Shown piece after piece: positions 37,991 to 49,900 of a DNA stretch of 64,000 nucleotides. Origin of the DNA: Tanypteryx hageni. Lineage: Eukaryota > Arthropoda > Insecta > Odonata > Petaluridae. Where the stretch lies: positions 190,003,144-190,067,143 of the forward strand of contig CM054112.1 of the NCBI GenBank assembly GCA_028673005.1. The letters are read 5' to 3'. The notes under the pieces were generated by a model. The model made no database searches. It had not been told where the DNA came from and was given only the letters and a program-made list of their open reading frames with translations. A program made the translations under genes and the position numbers. Within the stretch, counting starts at the first letter, position 1; each line of letters begins with the position of its first letter.

Positions 37991-40900
37991 GAGAGAGAGA
38001 GGCTCCATGTGGCTCAAATCCTGTTGCCTTTGAGATTGAGTTGGTTTATGTACGAGGTTAGATCTTGGTCTATGGAGGTTTTAGTGCTGGCAAATTGTAA
38101 GCACCAACAACTTGTAATAATAATGTATTTTGATGAATTATTCTGTACCAATCAGCAACATATTCCTATCAGAGGGTAGAAAGGGCTATACAGGTATAAC
38201 CTGCTTTACGTATGCTCGCTCAACATACTTATAACATTGATAACTAGATCCCTGTACAATGTACGTATAGGATGCCAACTTCGCTAAAACATACACCAAT
38301 GCCAAGTCAAATTTTGGCCAATCAGAAGCTGCGTACTGTGCGCTCTCAGGGGCGTGAAACCTACGACCCATGGGCCATATCCGGCCAGGGATGCTTGGAT
38401 TATGATGCGGTTCATGATATTTAATCCAGACAATTTTGTAAACTTTAACTAAAATTGCCTATTGAAGATTTAATGCTAAAAAATTGTTTATACTTTATTT
38501 TCATTTTAAAAATCAACTATGATCTCTTGAATAAGTTCCCATATAAACTCTCATCCTGCCCGCCAAGGCACTTGTGACTTATAATACAGCCCGCCAAGAA
38601 CTCACATCTACGAATGTGACCTGCCATGCAATAAGGTTGCACACCCCTGCTCTAGAAGATTCTGTTTACAATGCATTGTCTCTTTGTTTTCATTTCAGTC
38701 CAGGTTGAATTGTGATTTCTGTATATATTTTACATATTTAAGCCATTAAATAATTAAAAATGTCTTCTAATAATAGAAAAGTTTTGGTGATGCCTCTAAT
38801 TCTGAGAAGAAAGTGCCGAAAGCAAGTACTTTGGAGCAGTGTTTCCCAAACTTTTTCTGCCACGGATTCCTTTTCGCACCGAAAGCTTTTTACAGATCCT
38901 TGGACAAAAAAAAGCAAATGTGATTCAAAATCTACAATCAGTGCGACGAGTGTTTCTGTTTTTTGTCAAATATCGGGAAAAAGCTGAATTCTCACATCTG
39001 GTGCATTATTCAGTCGATTGCGGTACTTATTTTTGGTGGCAGTGCATATAGAAAATCCAGTCTCAGTACGTAGTTGAGAAAGGCAGAGATTTGAAAACCA
39101 CAGCTTTGGATAAATTTGAATATTCTGGATGAAACTACCCCAGAAGTTTACCAGCAAGATTTCACTGTATCTTTGCTGCAGTTAAAAATTCTGCTGTAAT
39201 GTCAATGAGACTCTCATGAGCCATCACAGAGATACTTTCTGATTTACTTGCCAATAAAATGCTTTTCCCCCCAACTGATACCCTCGAAAGGTGGAGAGAA
39301 ATACTCCAAAAAAATACAACTTAAATCACACAGATGCTGAACAATGTCACTCAGAACATTGCAATCTAATTTTCACTTTGTTTCCTCCATAAACTGCTGG
39401 AGAGTGGAAAACCCCTCGAAGTTCTTCTTCTTCATACACTCGGCCCATAAATCGAGTTTTTATAGTATTGAATCTTTTTTGTATTTTGCAGTAAAAATTG
39501 TAACACTTTTGCTATGCATAGAGGTTCAATTTGAGATCTTTCTAAAAATATCTCCCAAGTCTGCTAGCTACTGCAGCCATGAAATGTTTGTTAGGAGACC
39601 AGATACATGAAAATGATGTTCAACAGAAAACAGCGATTTCGATACGAAGTTCAAACATTCTTTCATAACAGCCACATTACTTCTGTGTACAGCAATTGAG
39701 TCGTGTTCACAGTCACAATTTCCTCACAAAGGATATTAAATAATCTGGAATTAGATTCCTAGCTTTTATGAAATTCACAATGTTAACTGCTTCATCCGAA
39801 ACAGATTTCAGTGATTGTGGCATTTGTTTCGCAGCAAGTCCCTGCCAAGTGATAAGCTAGAACACAATTAATGAAAATGTATTCACACTAAACTCACATC
39901 AGCACTGCTTATTGTTTGACTGTTATATATCATTTGTTTCTGCTTTCTGTCACAGATTTTCAGATGGAAATCAACCATAGTTCTCCACAACCAGTATTCC
40001 GAGACATACTTGAAGCTAAAAGAAATAGCAGTGGTAGCAGTGCAGATTCTTTGTAAGCTTTTAACAAAGAGCTAGAACAGAGAAATTTCAGAATGTGGTG
40101 AAAAAAACTGCTCATAAACTTCGCCCATATAAACCGCTACTCTTTGATAGAAAACGCTGATTTTTTTATGGAAACCATTTTATAATGGAAGTCAAGGGGG
40201 AAGTCAATGAATTACGTTCCAGGCACCCAAATGTTGACATAAGCAATATAATGTTATTATATTTAAAGCTCTGAAATAATGCTTATGAATGTAAAAACAG
40301 TATAATCAAGTACATACATATAGATTAAATAAAATTAAGTTAATTTAATTTAAAAAATATGCCTGCCTGCAGCGGCGTTAGTTCTCTGACGAAGTTCCTG
40401 GTTGAGGATCGTCACGTTTTTTGAGGAAAGCATGCAGTGTTGACTGTCATGATTTCCTCTTCCTTTCTTTCACAATCTCATAATGAGTGCACATGGATGC
40501 CATGACGATTCTCTTCACTGTGGCACTCCGCTCCCAGCCATGGTCAATCTCGCAGAGCTCTTCAGTGAGGTTCTCAATGACTGAAAGGATGCGGCACAGA
40601 TCGCTTGTCTTCATTTCTCTTATAGGAAGCTCTTCATCCTCTCCTTCCGTTGGCTTAGTTGTGTGGACAAGGAATTGACTTTGTCCTAGGAAATTATGAG
40701 AGGCGTCGTATATGCATTTGTGGAGTGACACAATTTCTATTTAGCCATTTCTTCATCGCGAGTAAATTTCTCACTCATTTTTCTTAATATAAACCACTTC
40801 TGTCAATGCGAATGCGCACCGATTGCAACAGCGGCTGCAGGCTGACTGCTCAAGGCAGTAATCACTGCAGCCGATGTCAGCAACCTAGAGCTATGAACGA

Positions 40901-43900
40901 ATTTTGAAAATTTGAATTCTTTTTTAATTCAAATATCAAAATCGGTGCAATTGGAACCGGCACAAACCGAGGGTTACCTGTACTTGTTTAACGTACTTTT
41001 GCTTTATGTACCAAAACCCTGGAATGCATCTGTATGTTATAGCAGGGTATGCTTGTATAGCCAAAATAGACATGAGAAAATGGTGGGATGCAATGTATTT
41101 TACCCAAAATGCTGCATTTGGGATGGATGGCTTGAGGTTTAATATAGAACTTGGTCATATATAGCATTATTAACGTCTTTAACTGTGACTTTACATGTGG
41201 TATGCAGCTAGAATGCCAATATGCACAGTTTGAATGCATTGAGCACCATCCCTTCACACACTTTTTTAGTAAATCGAGAAACTAGAGAGAAGAGAGATAA
41301 AAACAATTTGATTCAATGATTATTTAGTGTTTTTATATGTCACACGGTGCATATTAAGAGCCATTTAATGAAGTTCTACTTCAATTCAATGGTTGTCCTG
41401 CATTTTCTTCTTTTAGAATTTTTTCCTTTCATATCAGCTGGAGCTTCATTTTGTAAACAAAATTTGGTAAAAAAGGTGTAAGTATGTATGTGAGTAAATA
41501 TGGTATTTTTAAAGATTAATGGCTGAAATAAAAATGCATCAATAGTCAGGCTATTTTATGAAAAAAATCAACATTCTTTTCTGATATTTGTAGATTATTA
41601 ATGCTATGCCATAGTGTCCCAAAGGCACATGAAATGTCATTGAAGTTTATAGTAATTTTCAGAAAACAGAATCATGATTTATTCAAGTAAGTGGTTATCA
41701 AATAATGTCTTATTTCTTGTAGTAGATATTAATTAATCTATTTATCCAATTTTATAGTTGAAGCATCTTTAGCTTCAGCCACAAGCATATTTGAAACGCA
41801 TGAAATATTTATTAGAGAGTTTTATGTTAAATTGCTTTCATCTCTTTTTACAGAGAGGAAAACAAAAGGCCCAGCATGTACTGCTGAAGTACAGCGGTGG
41901 CAACATCGCAGCTACACTCTCGTCTTTGACAAAGATCCAACCTTTGAGCACCCAGGCCTTGATGCAGTTCTATACTTCAACAGTCACCTTTGGACCGAAG
42001 GTGCAGGTGGGCAGATATCATACATTGCTAGAGATGCAGATGAAGAGGTAAGAAAGCCCTTTGTATTTTATCCCTTCACTATCTCATATTACCTATCTGT
42101 ATTAATTAGAGGTTTAAAATTTCTTTTCCAATGCTTTGCATCAATATACTCATCAATGGGACTAACAGGCCCAGAGTGTATCATAAAATCTTTGTGTTCC
42201 TTGTTCAGTTTTAGAAAATAAAGTTTTAAAATGTCTGATCTGAATATCTTGATTTACCATAAAAACATTTAAGTGGTAATTTCTTTTAAAATACTATTTA
42301 AAATGAAAATGGCATGGTTGTCTGCTGGCATTGTTTTTAGCATTTTTTTTAAATCTGCTAATGTAATCATTTTGTCCATCAGTCCATCCATCTCATTTCC
42401 ATGTCCAGTGAACTACTTCTTTACTATTTTATATACTATAAAAAATTCCATAATAATATAATTTCATATACAGGCGATGTCCGAGATTCGACCGGGATGC
42501 ATTCCTGGAAATGCAGTTGAATGTCAAGCGCAGTTTTCATATAGACTTACATGTTATAATCGGAGGATGCACCCCAGCATCTCAGGAAAATAAGTATGGG
42601 GTCTCCTCTTGTGCTACCTATGTACTGTATTTTTCGGTATATAAGACACCCTGGTTTTTTAGAAGATTTTTCAGGAAAGAAGTATTTTGGTTTACCAAGG
42701 CATTTAGGAAGGCCCACATTATGTATCATTTCCAGCCATGATTAAGTATCTATCTGGCAACATTTACAGAAAATATCACAGCGTGATAACAGTTAAATAT
42801 AATGTTCTAGATAAACTTAATTTGTAAAATTAATAGGGATGCTCTAAAACATAAATAATTGCTTCAGGACTTGTATAGCAAAATGTGCCCTGAGTGAACT
42901 TGGCAGTCATATTAATGAAGCTGTTGGAGTGCGACGCACATATATACACCCAATCCCCAAATAACACGAATTCTACCAAAATGATTTTGGTTTAACACGG
43001 TTTTTAAAATTGGACTGATTTTTGACTAACACGACTGGTTGGTCAGTTTAACACAATTTCTCCACGACTTCTCTACAATTGTGGAAAGGTCTAGAAATGG
43101 AAACAAGTTCAAACTCTTGTGAGATGCTTAGTTGAGAGAGAGAAAGGCAATCGGGAAGCAAGAGCTAGATGTGGTAAATGGAAGCATAATTTCCTATTGA
43201 CTTCTATTATATAATGTGAGATACATTCCTACTGCATAATGTCTTCCCTCAAATATACTGTACATGTTCTTTAGAACATTCATTATGGGAAGAAGTGCTC
43301 AAATTGGAAAATTTTCATTGTATCAAGTTGAACGGAGTTTCCACATGTTTCTGTCCAATTCGAGCACTGTTTAGCACTATAACAAGTTTTGACTTGTTCC
43401 ATTAATTTGGCAAATATATTCACTCGTACGCGAGGGGTAAGAGTGAGAGAGATTGGATTACCATCATATCCACTTTAACCCCGGTACCAATGTGCATTAT
43501 TTAGTAATTAGTGAATTTGATCTTGTTCAGAAATTATGATCTTTTCAGTTTATTTTTTATAACATTTTAACAACCGGAACACTTATAGCATAATAAAAAG
43601 AACGGTGTTCTGGTGTGTGTTCAGTCCAGTTTGAGCACTGATAGTAAGTAATTACTCTAAACACCTATGTATTAGTGTTGTTCTTCACGAAACTTGATAG
43701 CGTAGTCACGTGACCCACTATATGATCGTAGGTCGTAAAAATAAATGAAAATATCGTAAATGATAACAATAATATTCAATACATAGTTATTAAAATAGTG
43801 TGTGACAAGTGAAATAACAATTTTGGTATGAGCTAATATTAAATAATTTTTGTTTGCATAGCATCAAAAGTTTTGATTCCTTGCAAGAAAGAACAAAGAT

Positions 43901-46900
43901 TTTTAATCTCGTGAGTGTTCTAAGATTTCTTCAATTCAAAACAATCAAGAGGAATTATTCTTACTGTATTATTATTGTTATTAATAACTAGGGAGATGCC
44001 TGTTCAAATTCAACGGGAAAGGTTTTTGTGAAATAAAAAATGAACAAATATGCCTTGACTTTCTTTGGATGGCAAGAAAATAAACTTTCGTTCTTTTAGG
44101 TGTTCATTGTTTCAAGTTTTAAACTCCTACAATGATTCTAAGTACCTAATTGTAATATGCGAATGATAAATATACTACATTCAAATGTATTCCTTCTCGT
44201 AAATAACGCAACAAATGTTGTTTATATTGGTTGCTATGAAAAGAATTTCTCTCTCCTCCTTTCTCGTACTAATTGTAAGAGCATTCAAAGCACACTTTCA
44301 CCCATAAGGATCGAAATAACAATAGGATTTCGAGGTTTAACATTGTAATGGGTTGGCATGGCAACATCCTGTTAAAATGGCAAGATTTCCCCAAAATATG
44401 TTAATTAAACATTTAACATGAGGTATTTAAAAATGTAGGCGGGAATAGATGAACAGAATAAGTAACTTCATAGTTTTTTCTTTAAAATGGGCTAGGTCCG
44501 AAGATCATAGGATAATTATTTCTAATTTAGATCTCAAAAAGAATAAAAGCCTCCAAGTCAAAAAGTCGATTACCTTGGAGTCAAACCTAGGACGTTTTTT
44601 TCAAGATTTCTTTTTATCATCATCATACAATATGTGAATCGATCATTCCTGCCAAATATCAAAAATGAATCTTGTTCCATTATCGAGTTATTCGCATTTT
44701 TATAGCATGACAGAGGGAGCCACAAAAGGACAGAAGTAGCCTTTTATTATTGTTAGATACTAGTACATTAATAATATTAGTACAAAAGCCCGTCAATATG
44801 ATGGGTATGCGTGGATTAAATATTAAATTTAAGGCACTTCCCATTCTTCCTCCTCTTCCATTCTCCTCATATTTTAAGTTTATATTCGATTTTTCGACAT
44901 TTCATAAAGAGGTTGCTATGGCATTGTTGATCTCGGATTTTTGCATTATTGGACTCAGACTTTCAAGTGCATTTACACAGCTTACAATGAAACAAAATCA
45001 TGAAGGATAAAAAATGATTGAAAATTTGTGAAAAGTTCCATGTAAATTTAAAACAAATAAACACATTGCATAAAAACTTTAAGTCAGAAATGACTACAAT
45101 GCATTGTAATGATGGACAACTCAACATTTCAAATAGGAAGATACTTCACGCATACAGTGAAAATATCTTTTAGTTTGCAAATTTTATTGGGCAGTTTAAA
45201 GCAAATTACTATATTGACAATGATTATGATTAATTTCTTTTGATAATTAAGCAAGATATTTGACGCATGCCCGGTGCATTTATAGTGTTTACAAAGAATG
45301 TGTGAATTAAAAAAGCTACTTACTAAGTTCTTTCGTCGTCAAGGTAAACAAAACAAAAAGCTAATTAAAATATTAACGGTCGTATGTTTGTTTGCATTTC
45401 TTCCATGCCTTAGAAATGGCACTGAAGTAAACAAACCTATCGTTCAAATTAAGCCATCATTACTTCCCTTTCGATTAAAATGCATTCAAAATCTAAGAAG
45501 AGTTCTCACAATTGATTTCAAATACAATATCAAAGTTCATGTCATTGCTTTTAGATATAGACATAATTTTGCTAGATCAGCAACAATGCCATTGTCAAGG
45601 GCGACGAAATTTTTTCGTCTAAAATTTAGCCAAATTTTCATGTTAACAACGAATTTGTGGAACGATTCGATGCATATTCGAAAATCGATGGCTGGTAAAT
45701 GAATATCCATTCTTTTAGGCATCGTTTGGTGCACGTCCCGTATTCATATCGCAATTATAAATGTTTTTAAAATGCAAATGAAATATGTGCTGCAACTGTG
45801 CAAACACAAAGAAAGAAAGACAGAATTCTCTTTAATATATGTAATAGATTATCATTATTACTTCTTTTGTTGCTCGTTTTCTTTACCAGATTTGTTACGA
45901 AAAAATAACGGATTTTTTACCTAACCAAGATTTTCGTACTGAACAACATTGTTTTTTTGTAACTTCGAAATTTAGTAACTTTGAAATTTGGTAAAACGAG
46001 GCAAAGTAAATCGAGGTCAACCTTTATAGTCATAATAAAGAAATGACTGCCTTGGTAGAGGGGTGGCTAGTGCATCTAGCTCCCAATGCTAGGGTTGCAA
46101 GTTCGAGTCCCACCTTGGTCATAGTTGTTTGTGAATGTTTTTGTTATTGTTAAGACATTGTTAATTGATCGGCTGTAATCAGTCTTGTGCTGTAAGCCGA
46201 TTGTATACCAATAAATAAATAAAATTAAAAATATGTCAATCAGGTTAGGAAGCTGGAATACATCCTCCCCTATTTACATTATTTCTTATGAGAAATTCGT
46301 ATCCGACTAACACTATTTCACCTTACACAAATGTTTTAAGAACAAATCTATTGTGTTAGTCAGGGAATGAGTGTATACCCTTTACTGATACATAGTACTT
46401 ACTTAATCTTAAGGGCAAAATGATATTTTAATTTAATGGGCTAAATAATAAATGGAATGCATATGTAATAACGATACATATGTTCAACTCGTCCTTTTAC
46501 TTCTGCAATTCTTTTTGCCTCATACATAATGATTTTGGTCGATACAGCAATACCAAACTTCCTCTGTTCTATTATCCTTCATTTCCGGCCATTTAAGACC
46601 AATCTTACGAAGACTATGTTTCTCTTATACCGTCAGCTTCAATTTTTCCTCATTTTATCCATTCAGGGATCATTTTTTCTGTGGGAGGTGGACAGAAATG
46701 ATGTGTTGCTACTCGGTTTCAGTGCATTTTTGCATATTGAATCACCTGAAGGTTATAAGTAATAGTGGAAGTATATCTTTTCAGTCTTGTAGCCATTGCG
46801 ATCTTAATACACATAACATTAGTTATCCTAGATATATGTATATATATATATAATTATATATATATATATATATAATATTTATGACATCTACACAAATTCT

Positions 46901-49900
46901 ATTGTTCTGTGGGATTAATCGTGCTATTCAATGGGCTCATTAGGAACTAAAAACTCACAAACATGCCAAAATTGTAATCACTGTGAACGGACATGTATTA
47001 AAGCGCAATAATAAAAATGCATCCTTAGAATTCACAATGCATAAGGTATTACTGTATATGTGGACGTCCGCCAGAGAAGGGCCCACTTTGTCAATTCTAG
47101 TTTTGGAGATATCAGCATTTTTGTGAGAAAGGGTAGAAAATATCGATATCTTTAAAAGTGCATAGAACGATTCTCTGGTTTATTAAGAATAACCGTATCA
47201 AGGAATTATATCCATAAGTGAAGTACGAGTAGAACTTATTTTTGTTGTAATTTTGGCTTCAATTTTCCCAAATCACTGTTTTTAAATGTCATCTGTAATA
47301 TTCAATAAAAACTTTATTTTCAACATAGGAGTGTGATTTTTCTTTTATTTAATCTTAAGTTATCATAGAATACCGCTGCATTCATAACTCCATACCGACA
47401 AAGTTGGCCCTTCTCTGGTGGACGTCCAGATAGGTATATTAACAAATTTTTCACTATTAATTATTAATAATGTATACCGTAATTACTCGTGTACTGTGCA
47501 CAACTTTTTTCCCAAAATGTCAATAAGAAAAAGGGACTGCGCATGAGGATTTCTGAACAGGTTACATAAATTGCGAGTGTCGATAGTAAATTCACTGCCA
47601 CATGCATCTAGGTTTATACTGGCAAAAGATGAAGAATTCTACCAAGCATACGCACGGGCCTTGTTTCAGAGAAGGGGAATCGGTGAAGAGGCCGACTTTT
47701 TAAAATCTCCGATGTCAACATTCTGGCACGAATTTATTTTTTCCCCTCCAAACTGGCCCAAAAATAGGGGTGCGCGTGGTACACGAGGGTGCGCGGTATG
47801 AGTAAAACGGTATTTTAATGTTTTTGCAGTGAATGACTGTCAATTATTCCATTTTGGGGATGAGTGTGTTCGTTAGTGTCAGTATTGAGAACAATAATAA
47901 TCTTACCTTTGGCATATAAGATGCAAGCTGAATTTGGGGGTCATTTTTTTTCTAGAAAAAAGTGCATTTTATATGCTGAAAAATACAGTATATAAAAAAG
48001 AGTTATTCCACAAACAATTCTGTCTGTGAGTAGTAATAGCATCGTAGGCTGAAATGGAGCATGTGAGGCATTATTCGTTAAAATTTTAACGCATTGACTG
48101 CCTTTCGAGTATGCTACACTTCCCAGAGGCCAACATGTAAAATGACTTTCTTTTGTTACGATGTAAAAACGTTGCCATCTTGCGATAGAAATAGAAACCA
48201 TGATCACCGGAGTAATTATTGGAGCTTGCCAGAGGTACACTGAAAGTGCAAAACAAAATCAGCAAGCCCCAAGCATAGGGAGATCACGGAAAGGTCACTG
48301 ATGGCCTGTGAACTGGCCATGGGCAGTCAACATGTTAAAATACCTTAAAGTTGAGATATCGATGCAGGATTTGCACATTTGCATGAAGGAAAGTATGAAG
48401 ATTAATTTTCTTATTGTGAAAATTCAAATCTCTTTGAAAAACATTAAAAAAGTACATTTACAGACGATTTTGCATATTTTAAGCATTTAACCAGTTTAGC
48501 ACCATAGAAACAATTGCTAAATTCTACTGTTGATTTTATCCACATGCATTTTTACATAGCAATGAATAATTCCTTGATTTTATTTACAAATGTATTTTTG
48601 TGTAGCATTAACTTTTCTAAAAGAAAGTCTGATAGATCAAGTAACTTATCCAACATTTAAAACCATCCAAATATAATAATAATAATGATATAAGGCATTA
48701 TTTAAATTAAAACATTACATATTGACAATGAGCATCAATTAGTTCTCATTTCAACTGATCAGCTTGGTCGAATAGGCGAGCTTTGACCAGTCGAAGGTCG
48801 AATTGAGGTGTGTGTGTGTATTTTCTGGCAAATCAGCCCCTTGGGCTATTATCGTAATGAATTGAGGTAATAATGAAAAACATGTCGAATTCTTTAGTTA
48901 GTCGAATATCGAATGATTAAATCTTGGAACTCGCCTGTATATAGTTCCATTTACTGCAACCAAATTTTCAGGATAGTTTCAGCTGGTGATAGTCATGAAC
49001 CCTATCCATTTTGGGATCTCCATCCATTTGCCTCTTAGCAGGATTTTCAAAACCCCTTATTAACTATCTATACAGGTCCATTACTATGGTAAATTTTCAT
49101 TTTGTTTATGTTGCTACAATAAAAAAATGTCCTTAATATCTGAGTCATCAGTTCTTTCCTTGTTTTACATTTAATTGGTGTAGATAAAACTAGAGGGTTG
49201 GGGTAGCTGTCCCAAGCTCAATCTGGAAGAGGGTGCAAAAGAGGGCAACTGACTCATTGATTACCTCCTAATTATATCATCATGTATTGTAGATGATAAA
49301 TTTTGCCATGTGCATAGAAATACTGTACAACCCTGTTATAGCACAGGTGTCAGAAGAAATAAATAAAACCTGCATTGTAGACGACATGTGATATCCTGGT
49401 AAACACATCGAAATGCTATTTCTACTGTCTTTCACAATTTGTATAAGAAATTTCATTGCAAAGTTACACAAAAATAAACAGCCAAAACTTCTAAAACTTA
49501 TACCATTGCCACATACCTTTTTAATCAATATTTTCAAAGAATTGGAATATATTCTTTTCATGTGTCAGATGATGGCAATTCTATCTTGCTACCACATTTT
49601 TGTGTCTTATCATGTTGTATTGGACTGACAGCATGCATTGTTGCTCAAATGCTTTGCATTTTTTTCTTTCGGGACATGACATGACCTGCCAGTTAACACG
49701 CCACATTATAATTGGTTTCTACTTTATTCAGTTAAACTAATTTACCTAATATGTTAATTTTGCATTTTTATTAAACTTTTGTCATTACCATAGACATAAG
49801 AGCTTAACTCGATGATGTATGTCAAAAAAATTTGTCTTTGTGTGAGGAGGTACAGTAATAATTTCTTCCTTTGCAGCTGTTGACTGTTTTTCCAGTTGAC

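Larger units (their letters stand above)
42947..46373. mobile_element. Tigger-like element, 3.4 kb, with later insertions
   Basis: The left end CACCCAATCCCCAAATAACA and the reverse complement of the right end CACTCATTCCCTGACTAACA agree at 15 of 20 positions and are flanked by TA/TATA. It contains repeat A copy 4, a SINE and a possible second Tigger end near 46020. The open frame 45298-45702 (134 aa) inside it has no family I recognise. Confidence 0.65.
46998..47994. repeat. Dispersed repeat C, copy 2, split by two MITEs
   Basis: GTATTAAAGCGCAATAAT, then AAGGTATTACTGTAT, TATTAACAAATTTT, CTATTAATTATTAATAATG and GTTAGTGTCAGTATTGAGAA follow the same order as the reverse complement of 16149-16424, ending AAAATACAGTA. 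Two blocks are extra here: 47061-47428 and 47477-47810. Confidence 0.8.

Noticed and set aside
38349..38650. Clear 8-bp duplication around this hAT MITE
   Set aside because: The flanks TGCGCTCT and CTCTAGAA do not match, so I claim only the inverted ends.
40447..40731. A small host gene of 94 codons on the minus strand
   Set aside because: The text matches the C-terminal region of Tigger transposases and sits beside a Tigger terminus before TA.
46054..46125. tRNA gene with a CCA (Trp-like) anticodon
   Set aside because: The acceptor stem does not pair, position 33 is not T, and a SINE body with an AAAT tail follows.
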